The position numbers were made by a program, and so were the translations under genes. Of a stretch of 64,000 bases of DNA, positions 36,472 to 45,421 are shown piece by piece. A model generated the notes under the pieces. It was not told the origin of the DNA. It did not search any database and saw only the letters and a program-made list of their open reading frames with translations. Numbering within the stretch: the stretch's first letter is position 1; every line of letters begins with the position of its first letter. Source of the DNA: Sphaerochaeta sp. (lineage in GTDB: Bacteria > Spirochaetota > Spirochaetia > Sphaerochaetales > Sphaerochaetaceae); contig JAGYOG010000008.1 in assembly GCA_018399495.1 (NCBI GenBank), positions 1-64,000 on the forward strand. Direction: 5' to 3'.

Positions 36472-37936
36472 GGTGAGTCGGACCTTTCCCTATGAAATTG
36501 ATGGACAGATGATGCAGTGCATCATAATTGGACCCCAGTCGATGGACCTTCCCTCCTACCTCCTGCAGGGAGAAAAGGCATGTGGATACATCTATGAGGA
36601 TGGCTCACTCACCAAGTGGTATTGGAAAGGCCTGAGTGTAGTGGAAGGAGAGCGTTGTCTCTACTTCGATCCCCTTCCGTTGTTCCCCTTCGCAGATATA
36701 GCCACCAACAAACGCGCTCAAGCCCTTACCTTGGTCAGAGACCTGGCTCGTACACTGCAAGCACTTCCCTTCTCGTTCCTGGACCTATCGAGTGGAGTGC
36801 TTCCTCTGTGGAGAGTCTGGGGCATGGAAGATGGCCGGTTACTAATTCTTCCCCAGGACTTGGCAGACCTGTTTGCTGCCTGCAGCGATGAAGAAACCCG
36901 TTACTTCCATAGCTCCTCATGGGTACATCATGGACTGCATCAACCATTCACGCTCTGCGACCAGATGACAAGTCTTCTCTATTATGCAGCACTGGGGTTT
37001 CCCCCGTTCCATGACCGAGACAGCAGGGAAGACTCCTTCAGGGCCCTCCCATTGTCCCTTACAGAAATTGCGCTTCCTCATTCTACGATACAGTTCGTCG
37101 ACCGTACCCTTTCCATGTCCTTGACCAAACAGCGAGACGCAGTCATGAACATGGAGCCACAGAAGGCGTTGTCCTGGTTCCTTTCACAGACAGAGTCCTT
37201 GCAGTGGACATTGGAAGCGAGTGAAACAGCAAAAAGCAGGGATTCGCTCACAGCGGTAGAGGCCTGCGCTTCGTTCTTGGACGGCCAGCACAAACGGGCA
37301 AATCGGTATATTTTCTGGAGGAAGAAAGGTTGGCTTGTCATTACCCTTGCAGCTGTGATTATCTCTGTAAGTTGGTTCACCACCAACCGAATACAAGAGT
37401 CACGTAAACCTCCCTATACCGCCGGCATGACGCCGACGCAGATAGTTGAGGCGTATTACGACAGTATGAATGAGCTCAGCTTGGAGAAGATGGAGGCATC
37501 GCTTGCTAAAGGGGTAAAGAATCCATCATCAATGGAGGTTACCAACCTCTACGTGACCCGTCAGACCAGACAGGCCTATGAGGGCATCAATACGCAGATT
37601 GATCCTAATACGTGGATAGCAGAGGGAAGACCTCCGATCTTGATGGGAACCTTCATCTATGGGATTGCCGATCTATCCATTGAGCAAATAGGACAAGACA
37701 GGTATCAAGCAACTGGAACAATGTATACCCCTTACGCCTATACCGATGAGGAGCCCGAGCAGAATGCAATGGCTACACCGGTCTACACCTATGAGCTGAA
37801 ACAGGAGTTCTCTGTTGAACTGGGAGAGAGGGAATGGTATGAGATAACCGATATTGGGAGAGCCTCGGTCCAGCCGATGGAAAAACTGATGGTGGAAACC
37901 TACGTCAAGAACAGCAATACTGCGCTATCTCAGTAA
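36464..37936 (+). CDS. Membrane protein with kinase-like cytoplasmic part and NTF2-like external part
   Basis: This 490-residue protein starts at ATG 36464 (AAGGAG six bases before it). The first 310 residues look cytoplasmic. Parts resemble the C-lobe of Ser/Thr kinases in order: FLDLSSGVLPLWRV at the place of a catalytic loop, LLILPQDLADLF at the place of the DFG region, and QMTSLLYYAALGFPPF like the DVYSLG...TGRPPF helix. The catalytic residues are absent. One membrane segment follows at about 318-340 (GWLVITLAAVIISVSWF). The outer part starts TPTQIVEAYYDSMN and resembles an NTF2-like fold. This reading is inference by eye; I do not recognise a named family. Confidence 0.6.
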   Translation: MHKVSRTFPYEIDGQMMQCIIIGPQSMDLPSYLLQGEKACGYIYEDGSLTKWYWKGLSVVEGERCLYFDPLPLFPFADIATNKRAQALTLVRDLARTLQALPFSFLDLSSGVLPLWRVWGMEDGRLLILPQDLADLFAACSDEETRYFHSSSWVHHGLHQPFTLCDQMTSLLYYAALGFPPFHDRDSREDSFRALPLSLTEIALPHSTIQFVDRTLSMSLTKQRDAVMNMEPQKALSWFLSQTESLQWTLEASETAKSRDSLTAVEACASFLDGQHKRANRYIFWRKKGWLVITLAAVIISVSWFTTNRIQESRKPPYTAGMTPTQIVEAYYDSMNELSLEKMEASLAKGVKNPSSMEVTNLYVTRQTRQAYEGINTQIDPNTWIAEGRPPILMGTFIYGIADLSIEQIGQDRYQATGTMYTPYAYTDEEPEQNAMATPVYTYELKQEFSVELGEREWYEITDIGRASVQPMEKLMVETYVKNSNTALSQ

Positions 37937-38855
37937 GTATTGCTTCCTTGTCAGAAGGATCCATCCACTTGACTTCTGAGAAGCTTTTGAAAAATGTCAT
38001 TTGCCGCTTCGCATAGAAGCGGCTATTTCTTTCTATTTGATCTGCGATAATGGAACGGGACCACTCACCATGCTCCATCGCCTGGAAGAACTCCTTGTAT
38101 CCGATGCCCTGTAACCCAGGCCAGGAGCTTTCCGCTCCCATCCTCAAGAGGTCACGAATCTCCTCTTCCAACCCTTCCTCGAACATCATCTTGATCCTCA
38201 GGCCGAGCCTGCTGCGGAGCAGTGCACTATCACGCACCAAGCCTATAACCAGGGGATGCATACCATTCCTTGGCACAGTAGGAAGAGAAAAACTACTCAG
38301 TGGTTTACCGCTTGCCTCATAGACTTCCAATGCTCTGCTTACACGGTACATGTCACTGGGATGAATCCGCTTAGCTGAGATGGGGTCCACCTCACCAAGA
38401 CGTTTGAAGGCCCAATCATTTCCCTGTGCTTCAATCTGCGCAAAAACCTCTGCGCGAACGCCCTCATCACTGGGAGGTGCTTCACTGAGACCGTAGAGAA
38501 AATGTTTAAAGTAATAGGCGGTACCACCACTGATAACGGGAATTTTCCCTTCCTGGTGGATCTTTTCACATGCCTTGTCTGCATAGGAGATGAAATCACC
38601 TACACTGAACTGTTCCCATGGATCCTGCACATCGATGAGGTGGTGGGCAATCGCATCCTGCACCTCTTTGGATGCCTTGGCTGAACCAATGTCCAGATGT
38701 CGGTAGACTTGAATGGAGTCAGCATTGATAACAGAAAACCTCTGCGGATCAAGATCCAGCAGAAGTTCTGTTTTTCCGACCCCTGTGGGACCGAAGAGAA
38801 AAATAATATAGCTGAAAGCTGCGTTATTCGTCAGACTCTTCGAAATGTATTTCAC
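37905..38855 (-). CDS. miaA: tRNA dimethylallyltransferase
   Basis: MiaA adds the isopentenyl group to A37 of tRNAs that read UNN codons. The P-loop GPTGVGKTE, the substrate block INADSIQVYRHLDIGSAK, HHLIDVQDPWEQFSVGDF and GGTAYYFKHFLYGL are typical. The start is unclear: no ATG stands near the expected place. GTG 38855 gives about 316 residues and lies inside the rpoZ-like gene; AGG stands directly before it. CTG 38834 would fit the family length slightly better. The frame itself runs up to 38924. The 3' end overlaps the convergent membrane protein gene by 32 bases. Confidence 0.9.
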   Translation of the reverse strand: MKYISKSLTNNAAFSYIIFLFGPTGVGKTELLLDLDPQRFSVINADSIQVYRHLDIGSAKASKEVQDAIAHHLIDVQDPWEQFSVGDFISYADKACEKIHQEGKIPVISGGTAYYFKHFLYGLSEAPPSDEGVRAEVFAQIEAQGNDWAFKRLGEVDPISAKRIHPSDMYRVSRALEVYEASGKPLSSFSLPTVPRNGMHPLVIGLVRDSALLRSRLGLRIKMMFEEGLEEEIRDLLRMGAESSWPGLQGIGYKEFFQAMEHGEWSRSIIADQIERNSRFYAKRQMTFFKSFSEVKWMDPSDKEAILTEIAQYCCS

Positions 38856-39024
38856 CCTTGAGCGCTCTTGTGAGAACTTCACTGACAATCTTGCCATTGT
38901 TCTTCTCAATTTCTTCGCCGCCACATCCAGGATTGCTCAGGATATTGGCTTCTTTGATTGCTACACAGGTAATCTGGTAGATATTATCCTCATAATCGAT
39001 AAGCTTATTGAGTGGAATGCTCAC
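38824..39024 (-). CDS. rpoZ: RNA polymerase omega subunit-like protein
   Basis: This 66-residue protein opens MSIPLNKLIDYEDNIYQITCVAIKEA and later has EKNNGKIVSEVLTRAL. Both correspond to conserved blocks of omega (the PLEKLL...NRYELV...A and NNGKKVSVALEEI-type segments). Omega helps to assemble RNA polymerase around beta prime. It lies between the yicC/kinase genes and miaA, and yicC, a nucleotide kinase and rpoZ are neighbours in many bacteria. That context strengthens the call. It overlaps the probable miaA start. Confidence 0.8.
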   Translation of the reverse strand: MSIPLNKLIDYEDNIYQITCVAIKEANILSNPGCGGEEIEKNNGKIVSEVLTRALKGEIHFEESDE

Positions 39025-39103
39025 CTCGTAACTCCTTGATTGTAAAAGGTCACTTTGCTACAACTACCCAATCATAGAGATTTTCATCAAGAATGTACAG
39101 CCC

Positions 39104-39589
39104 TTAGAATGCTTGTCGGTATCCCAGACGTACCCATTGCTTCAGCTGCTTTTCTCCCAATTCGGTGGATAGTGTTCCTTGGGTTGTAATCCACGGGAGA
39201 CACGATCCCTCAAGGAAAAACACCCCACCTTTTCCGATGAACTCATACGAGAGAACAACCGCAGCTCCCAAGCCAAGTACATAGCCGTCGGTGGATTCCC
39301 AACTGATTTGGCTCTTGATTCCACCCGATAGTACCAAGGGCTTGAATCGAAGGGTTCTCACTGAGACCGTAGCACCAAGTACCGGGGCCTTGAGGTAATC
39401 CTCAGGAGCCGCATTAATGGTTGGAAGGCTGAAGGAGAGGTGTTGTTCAGCCCTACGACCAAGAATTCCCACTTCAAGTGTGGTTGATTCCAATCCTTGG
39501 CTGACACCCAGAAACACTCCTGCAAACAGGTGGAAAGGAACAAAGAGAATGAGGAGAACAAGTAAAAGTATCAACTTACTGTGTTTCAC
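39104..39589 (-). CDS. Unrecognised exported protein
   Basis: This is a 161-residue protein with a clear signal peptide: MKHSK, then a leucine-rich hydrophobic core and LFAG at about residues 20-24. The mature part has alternating hydrophobic residues and glycine-rich strands (GVFLGVSQGLESTTLEVGIL, YVLGLGAAVVLSYEFIG), which suggests a small beta-barrel or an outer-membrane-associated protein. I do not recognise a family. The start overlaps the cytidylate-kinase-like gene by 14 bases, and rpoZ follows after 80 bases, so it belongs to the murC-miaA run. Confidence 0.7.
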   Translation of the reverse strand: MKHSKLILLLVLLILFVPFHLFAGVFLGVSQGLESTTLEVGILGRRAEQHLSFSLPTINAAPEDYLKAPVLGATVSVRTLRFKPLVLSGGIKSQISWESTDGYVLGLGAAVVLSYEFIGKGGVFFLEGSCLPWITTQGTLSTELGEKQLKQWVRLGYRQAF

Positions 39590-40100
39590 GCTTTCTTGCC
39601 TTTTCTATGATTATTTTTGCTACTTCATCTGACTGTAATTCGGTGGTATCGAGTACCAAGTCGGCAAACGATGTATCACTGTTGTTGATCCCGTACAGCC
39701 TGAGATATCGTGCACTGTCATTGGCATCACGCATCTTGGTCTGCTCGAGGCGCTTCTCATAGGAACCGCCTTCACGCTCGGTAATACGTCTAGCACGCTC
39801 TTCTGTAGTGGCAGTCAAATACACTTTCAAGTCAGCTTGCTTGAGCATCCAGATGGCAAGACGACTACCCAAAACACAATCTTCTCTTGCAAGTGCCATT
39901 TCTACCTGTCTGCGGTCGACCTCCAGATCATACTCATCAGTCTCTTCCGCCAACTTGCAGAACTTCCAAAAATCAATTCCTTTCTCCTCGCTGAGGTTAC
40001 GGAACGTGAAGTTGATCATCTCAAATCCCAATGCCTGGGCTACCTTGCTAGAGACCGTGGTATTCCCACAGCCACTCTTTCCACTGATTGCTATGCGCAC
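39576..40100 (-). CDS. Cytidylate kinase-like protein
   Basis: This 174-residue P-loop kinase opens MRIAISGKSGCGNTTVSSKV, with the Walker A loop GKSGCGNTT. The pattern MRIAISGKSGCGNT is that of the short cytidylate-kinase-like family (archaeal type and spirochaetal), not guanylate kinase. The block RITEREGGSYEKRLEQTKMRDANDSARY matches the lid and R-rich NMP-binding region, and LVLDTTELQSDEVAKII is the usual end. It probably phosphorylates CMP or dCMP; this is inferred. It sits between yicC and rpoZ, where gmk is found in many bacteria. Confidence 0.82.
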   Translation of the reverse strand: MRIAISGKSGCGNTTVSSKVAQALGFEMINFTFRNLSEEKGIDFWKFCKLAEETDEYDLEVDRRQVEMALAREDCVLGSRLAIWMLKQADLKVYLTATTEERARRITEREGGSYEKRLEQTKMRDANDSARYLRLYGINNSDTSFADLVLDTTELQSDEVAKIIIEKARKRETQ

Positions 40101-40111
40101 CGTTTCCCCCG

Positions 40112-40981
40112 TTACTCGATATTACGAACCTGCTCGCGGATATTTTCCAATCCGTCTTTCATCTTGACCACCTGGATATTCAGTTCCACCATCTGGCTCT
40201 TGCTGCCAATGGTGTTGATCTCCCGATTCATTTCCTGACAGAGAAAATCTAGTCGCTTGCCTACCGGCTCTGTATCCTCAAGGAGAGCGTTGTACTCCTT
40301 CAAATGGATGGCCAAGCGCTTGATCTCTTCACTCACGGAATACTTGACCAACATAACCGCAACCTCACTGAGGATGCGGTTCTCATCATAGTTCTGGTCT
40401 CCCAGCATCTCCTCAAAGCGACTTCTGAGGTTGTTTTTTACTAATTCTTCGAGCTCATCGGCATGACTGCTGACAACATTCAGGCCTGCTTGAATGACCT
40501 CTCCCAAACTCCTCAGGTCTGCCTTGGTAGAATTGCCTTCCCGTTGCTTGCTTTCAGCAAGTTGGCTCAGGGCTTCCTCCAAGGTAGAGAAGAGCAAGCC
40601 GCGATACTGCTCACTATCACTCTCCCTTACACTGGAAAGTACCTCTTCGCTTCCAAGATAGTCCGATAGTTGGGGTTTGAGGGCCTTCCCTGAGAGCGCT
40701 GCAATCTGGGCAAAAGCATCGCTGTATTGCTGAACAGCTGTGGGGTCGACCGTTAGCTGGACATCACTGACCAAGTTCTTGACCCGGATGTTCACCTCGA
40801 CGTGTCCACGCCTTGCAACTGCTTTCACCCGTTTATCTATCTCAATCTCAAAGGGAGAGAGATAGTAAGGAATATTGTGATTGATATCAAGATAGCGGTT
40901 GTTGTATGACTTCACTTCAACCGCGAGTTGGAACTTCTCGCAGACGGATTCAGAGAATCCGTATCCTGTCATGCTGTTCAT
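40112..40981 (-). CDS. yicC: YicC family endoribonuclease
   Basis: This 289-residue protein opens MNSMTGYGFSES and has RRGHVEVNIRV and the C-terminal motif KRLDFLCQEMNREINTIGSK, all diagnostic of YicC/YloC. Members are reported to act as RNA endonucleases. The start overlaps the murC stop as ATGA; the next gene follows after 11 bases. The length is normal for the family. Confidence 0.95.
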   Translation of the reverse strand: MNSMTGYGFSESVCEKFQLAVEVKSYNNRYLDINHNIPYYLSPFEIEIDKRVKAVARRGHVEVNIRVKNLVSDVQLTVDPTAVQQYSDAFAQIAALSGKALKPQLSDYLGSEEVLSSVRESDSEQYRGLLFSTLEEALSQLAESKQREGNSTKADLRSLGEVIQAGLNVVSSHADELEELVKNNLRSRFEEMLGDQNYDENRILSEVAVMLVKYSVSEEIKRLAIHLKEYNALLEDTEPVGKRLDFLCQEMNREINTIGSKSQMVELNIQVVKMKDGLENIREQVRNIE

Positions 40982-42426
40982 TGGTAACTCCTTCGAATTT
41001 CGGCAATTTTCGGTCCAAGGGACCGGTTATTGCCAGCACCCATGGTAATACACAACCATCGCTCTTGCAACCAAGCGGCGGCAATCTCCATGGCTGCTTC
41101 ATCACTCGGTGCATAGGCTACCCCATCTCCAACGGACTTCCTGAGCAGTGAGAACAACATCAAGACGGGATCCTCTCTTTCTGAACCATCGTTACGGGCC
41201 GATGCATAGGTATTCTGGAGGATGAGCTGGTCACTCTGGGCAAGCACATCGGCAAATTGTTCCAATAATGCGGTGGTTCTGCTGGCTGTATGGGCTGAGA
41301 AGATCACTAAAAGGGGGTATCCAGGATACCGAAGACGAAGTTCTTCCAGGGATGTTTTGATCTCACTGGGATGGTGTGCATAGTCATCCAAATAGATCAC
41401 CCCACCATCTCTGAACAACTCCTCGGTCCTTCCCTTGCATCCTTGATAACTGGCTAGATGGGGCAAGAAAAGAGAAGTAAGGGTGGGAATCACCTCATCG
41501 GTAATGAGGCCTTTGTTTTCAACATAGAGCTTGGGTTCCGGTCGGTCAAGAACCATGGCAAGGGAGAGCACAAGAGCTCCAACATGGTCATCTACCAACG
41601 CTCTCGCGTGGCTGGTTACCGTAAAAGGAAGGTCTTCAAGCAAGGATAGTGTGTACCGGTTGCCTATTATCTGCTTAATCCTGAATGGGCCATCAGATAA
41701 GAATCCATAGCTGAGTACACTCACATCCTCACGTGTCTGCTCTGCATACGAACCAAGGGCTCTTGCACCAGGATCATCACTGCAAAAGATCAGGAATCCT
41801 CCACTCTGTAGATTATCAACAAGTGTTTCAAAGCTTCGCATGACATGTTCTTTGGAAGAAAAATAGTCAGGATGGTCATATTCCACTGAAGTAATCAACA
41901 CACCTCTTAGTGAATACGAGTGAAAATGATCCTGGTACTCACACGCCTCAAAAAGTGCACACTCCCTCCCCCCGGCTATCTCTTTCTGTGGTGCACCATA
42001 GATTGCGTAAAATGGGAATCGACCATTACATGCTTGTTTCAGTAGATGGGTAGCAACAGAACACGTGGTTGTCTTGCCATGTGTTCCTGCAACAGCGTAA
42101 CTATCCTGTTGCTTGCTGAGATGTGCAATATAGTGTGGATAGGAATACAAAGAAAGAGAACGCTCACGTGCTTCCTGAAGAATTGGTAACGTATCACTGT
42201 AAGCACTGCTGTATATTACCTCTCCCGTATCAACGGGGAGCAACGACGCCTCAAATCCTTCAAACACAGAGATGCCTGCATCTTTCAGTGCAACATCACT
42301 GCTGAATACCTCGGCGGTATCACAACCGGAGACAGAGAACCCCCAGCGCCAGAGCAACAATGCAAGACTGGACATACCAGTCCCTTTGATGCCTACCAAA
42401 AATACCTGAGTTCTCCTTGTCCGCAT
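40978..42426 (-). CDS. murC: UDP-N-acetylmuramate--L-alanine ligase
   Basis: This Mur ligase attaches the first amino acid of the peptidoglycan stem. From ATG 42426 (GGAGGGCGGG just before it) it has 482 residues. The N-terminal UDP-binding motif FLVGIKGTGMSSLAL, the ATP loop VAGTHGKTTT, EACEYQDHF and DDYAHHPSEIK are the MurC markers. The segment EVIYSSAYSD is the usual SSAI-type block. It is separated from the upstream zinc-ribbon gene by a terminator and heads the run murC-yicC-kinase-exported-rpoZ-miaA. Confidence 0.92.
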   Translation of the reverse strand: MRTRRTQVFLVGIKGTGMSSLALLLWRWGFSVSGCDTAEVFSSDVALKDAGISVFEGFEASLLPVDTGEVIYSSAYSDTLPILQEARERSLSLYSYPHYIAHLSKQQDSYAVAGTHGKTTTCSVATHLLKQACNGRFPFYAIYGAPQKEIAGGRECALFEACEYQDHFHSYSLRGVLITSVEYDHPDYFSSKEHVMRSFETLVDNLQSGGFLIFCSDDPGARALGSYAEQTREDVSVLSYGFLSDGPFRIKQIIGNRYTLSLLEDLPFTVTSHARALVDDHVGALVLSLAMVLDRPEPKLYVENKGLITDEVIPTLTSLFLPHLASYQGCKGRTEELFRDGGVIYLDDYAHHPSEIKTSLEELRLRYPGYPLLVIFSAHTASRTTALLEQFADVLAQSDQLILQNTYASARNDGSEREDPVLMLFSLLRKSVGDGVAYAPSDEAAMEIAAAWLQERWLCITMGAGNNRSLGPKIAEIRRSYQ

Positions 42427-42437
42427 CCCGCCCTCCA

Positions 42438-42469
42438 ACAAAAAAAAAGACTGCCACGAAAGACAGTCT
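42438..42469 (-). terminator. Terminator between the zinc-ribbon gene and murC
   Basis: On the minus strand AGACTGTC and GGCAGTCT pair, followed by a run of nine or more T. It lies 20 bases after the zinc-ribbon stop and 12 bases before murC, so murC must be started nearby or by read-through. Confidence 0.8.
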
Positions 42470-42488
42470 CAGCTTCAAGGTTGGTGCC

Positions 42489-42668
42489 TTATTTTGAGGC
42501 TGCAGCCTTAAGGTGGGCATTGCAAGGCTTGCAAACCTTGGCTTTTTCACCGTCGATTGTTACCTCGTAAAGCACCTTTACTCCGGTTCTCTTACAAACG
42601 GGACATTCGCCGCGGCCACCTTTCACCTCTTCATCGCGAATACCACTACCTCTATGTGCTTTGGACAT
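42489..42668 (-). CDS. Small zinc-ribbon protein
   Basis: This is a 59-residue basic protein with two cysteine pairs, CPVC and CKPC, spaced about 20 residues apart, as in a zinc ribbon. The rest is GRGE and lysine-rich. ATG 42668 has AAGGAG at eight bases; ATG 42674 is too close to it. Such small zinc ribbons often act in ribosomes or in transcription. I do not recognise a named family. It is followed by a terminator, so it forms a short unit of its own. Confidence 0.7.
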   Translation of the reverse strand: MSKAHRGSGIRDEEVKGGRGECPVCKRTGVKVLYEVTIDGEKAKVCKPCNAHLKAAASK

Positions 42669-42747
42669 ATACATTACTCCTTACAGGTTCAAACGTTCAC
42701 TCATCTGACTATACTGGTGGTCGACGTTGTATGTCAAGTACGAACAA

Positions 42748-43821
42748 TTACAAGCTTACTGCAAAGGAAATCAAGAAGAGAGGATTGATACTGGCGGAAG
42801 AACCTACGTACCAGGCAGTGGGATACCCATACCCGACAGCAATCTTCAGGGTATCCAGCTGGGCATCCAGGGAGATGGTCTGCAACCCCCTGCTGAAGCT
42901 GAAAGCCAAGAGGTCGGAAGGCGTGGGTTTCTCCTCCCGGTATCCTACCAATAGGCTGACAGACCATTTGGGAAGGAGCTGTAATTTTATCGACATGCCA
43001 AGACGAAGTTGTCGGTCCTCATCACTCCCAATATTCAAGAAATCAAATGCACCTTGCATCTTCAAAAGATGCAACTGATTGGATGCATCATACGTAGGGG
43101 AACTGACCGAAAAACCCCAGTCAAGGGTCTTGAGCATTGAATTCCCGCTAATAATCAGGGTATCATCAGCCCTGGCATAAGCAAACTGGTTACTTACCAC
43201 ACCCATCTTAAACCACTTGTAGTCCAGGAGAAGCCCCATGCCAAAAGCCACATTTGAACTACTGTTCAAGGATTCATAGCGTCCAATCGAAGTCTGCACA
43301 AGATAGTCTAGAAAGGTTCTGTCATCATGTATTTCAATCATCAGCCGCTCACTCTCAGCGGTGGCACGTACGGAAACCCCAAAATAGAAGGGAGCTCTAC
43401 CGGTGGCCCAGTCAAATTGGAACATCGTGGTCTTATGACCATCATACGTACTCTCATTAGCAGCAATCTGGCGCTCTAACAAACTATTCCGATTTTGGAC
43501 TGTAAACGCGAGACTACCAGCACTGAAACTAACGGTCCAGTCAGCAACTGGTTGTACGAGCCTTGGATTTGGTTCATTGTTCTTGATATACGTACTTTCT
43601 ATCTGATCTTGATACCGCAGAGAAGCAAGCAGGTGAGTTTCCTCTCGACCAGGAAGTGCCAATAGGGCTGGATTCGCAACGAAGGAGTCTGATTCATAGT
43701 CCAGAGCAAGACCGGCGTTCCCCATGCCCCATGAAGCAGTGGATGCAAAATCCAAAGGGAAAGCCTGCAGGAAAGCAAGAGGCAAGAGTGCCAGCATTCC
43801 AGCTAATATCCAGCGTTTCAT
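42748..43821 (-). CDS. Probable outer membrane beta-barrel protein
   Basis: This 357-residue exported protein begins MKRWILAGMLALLPLAFLQA with a signal peptide cut near residue 20. The mature start FPLDFASTASWGMGNAGLAL, followed by NPALLALPG, resembles the hatch region of FadL-type or UPF0164 spirochaetal outer membrane proteins (AALGMGGAGVA...NPA). The remainder alternates hydrophobic and polar residues as a barrel does, but ends SFAVSL without the usual terminal aromatic residue. It may let hydrophobic substrates through the outer membrane. It is divergent from murE. Confidence 0.7.
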   Translation of the reverse strand: MKRWILAGMLALLPLAFLQAFPLDFASTASWGMGNAGLALDYESDSFVANPALLALPGREETHLLASLRYQDQIESTYIKNNEPNPRLVQPVADWTVSFSAGSLAFTVQNRNSLLERQIAANESTYDGHKTTMFQFDWATGRAPFYFGVSVRATAESERLMIEIHDDRTFLDYLVQTSIGRYESLNSSSNVAFGMGLLLDYKWFKMGVVSNQFAYARADDTLIISGNSMLKTLDWGFSVSSPTYDASNQLHLLKMQGAFDFLNIGSDEDRQLRLGMSIKLQLLPKWSVSLLVGYREEKPTPSDLLAFSFSRGLQTISLDAQLDTLKIAVGYGYPTAWYVGSSASINPLFLISFAVSL

Positions 43822-43933
43822 CAGATCATATTCTCCTTCCTTCCCAGCATACCAAAAAAAACAAAATAAGGACACCAATACTTACCGAACCTTTCTATTG
43901 TGGTTACGCCCTCACTACTGTTACCATAGAGAC

Positions 43934-45421
43934 ATGAAAACTTTACGGACACTTTTAAGCGCAATCGGTATTAACGATACGAGCGTTCCCGATACACTGA
44001 TCATTGAACAAATCTGCCAACACTCACAGCTGTGCAAACCCCAATCAGTATTCTTCGCCTTCAAGGGACTCAGGGCTGATGGAAGACACTATATCAACGA
44101 CGCTATTGAGAATGGTGCTGTGTGCATCATTGCAGAAGAAACAACAAGTCGCCCGAGGCTTCCCGTCACGGTTCACTACTATACTGCGAAACACCCACAT
44201 ACTGCATTTGCCTTGATGTGTTCAGCCTTCTATGATTACCCGCAGCAGAAACTCAGCATTATCGGAATCAGTGGAACGGACGGGAAAAGCACCACCAGTG
44301 ATTACCTCTATCAGATTCTTCAGAATCAGGGCATTAGAACTGGTCTTTTGACCACCGTCAATATGGACGATGGATCAGGGAAGGTAGACTCTCCCTTCCG
44401 CCAGAGCACACCAGAGGCAGACCAACTGCAGGAATTTCTTTTCAGATGCACCCAAAATGGGGCTACCCATGTCGTGTTGGAGTGCACCAGTCATGCCCTG
44501 AGTAAAACATTTGACCGGCTTGGGGGAATCGAATTCAGCGCTGCCATAATCACCAAAGTAACCAGTGAACACCTCGAGTTCCACCATAGCCTGGATGAGT
44601 ACACCAACGCTAAGGTTAATTTGGTGCGCGCACTGAAAGAAGACGGAATCATGATAACAAGTACCGACAATCCCAGGATTGGTGCGTTTAGTGAAGCCCT
44701 CTCCCCTACACAGCAAGCAATCATCCTTGGCCTGGATGTTCCCATGCGTATAGAGTTCATGGGATACCAGGGAGTGGTAGTGGAAATACTAGGCAAAAGA
44801 ATTCACACACCACTACTCCTTCCAAGCTTGGCAACCAACTCACTGCTTGCAGTGTTCTGTGCTGCGCGCCTATTGCACAAACCGACAGAAGACCTGCTTC
44901 CTCTCATCGAACTGATTGAACCGGTCAAGGGAAGGATGCAACTGATTGAAAACTCCTTGGGAGTACGGGCAATTATTGATTTCGCCCACACCGAGGATGC
45001 ATATGAAGGTATCTTTTTCTTCGCAAAACGTACCAGTGAAGGGGGAGACCTGATTGCTGTCTTTGGTTCAGCAGGAGAGAGGGACACCATCAAACGTTCT
45101 CCCATGGGGAAAATAGCCAATAGGTATTGCTCTACCATAATTCTTACTGAAGAAGATCCAAGATATGAAGGAAACCAAGTAATTTTCAGCGATCTACGGT
45201 TTCTCATGCACAACCCTGCCTGTACTGTTCTTGAGATCGAAAACCGCAGGGAAGCAATCAATAAAGCGGTTTCACTTGCACAGTCTGGAGACACCCTGCT
45301 TTTCTTGGGAAAAGGACATGAAAGGACCATAGAGAAGGAATCAGAGAAAATTCCTTGGGATGAAATTACTGAAGTGAAGAATGCACTGAGAGCTGAGGAG
45401 CAAAGAAAACAATGCAGGTAG
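43934..45421 (+). CDS. murE: UDP-N-acetylmuramoyl-tripeptide synthetase (MurE-type)
   Basis: MurE adds the third amino acid to UDP-MurNAc-L-Ala-D-Glu. From ATG 43934 the protein has 495 residues. The ATP loop GISGTDGKSTTSDYL, the lysine/carbamate region and DFAHTEDAYEGIFFF are present. The amino-acid selecting motif is EDPR in LTEEDPRYEG instead of the DNPR of diaminopimelate enzymes; spirochaetes are known to use ornithine at this position, which would fit, but the motif does not prove it. The frame extends upstream into the barrel gene on the other strand without family-like sequence. It overlaps ddl by ten bases. Confidence 0.88.
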   Translation: MKTLRTLLSAIGINDTSVPDTLIIEQICQHSQLCKPQSVFFAFKGLRADGRHYINDAIENGAVCIIAEETTSRPRLPVTVHYYTAKHPHTAFALMCSAFYDYPQQKLSIIGISGTDGKSTTSDYLYQILQNQGIRTGLLTTVNMDDGSGKVDSPFRQSTPEADQLQEFLFRCTQNGATHVVLECTSHALSKTFDRLGGIEFSAAIITKVTSEHLEFHHSLDEYTNAKVNLVRALKEDGIMITSTDNPRIGAFSEALSPTQQAIILGLDVPMRIEFMGYQGVVVEILGKRIHTPLLLPSLATNSLLAVFCAARLLHKPTEDLLPLIELIEPVKGRMQLIENSLGVRAIIDFAHTEDAYEGIFFFAKRTSEGGDLIAVFGSAGERDTIKRSPMGKIANRYCSTIILTEEDPRYEGNQVIFSDLRFLMHNPACTVLEIENRREAINKAVSLAQSGDTLLFLGKGHERTIEKESEKIPWDEITEVKNALRAEEQRKQCR

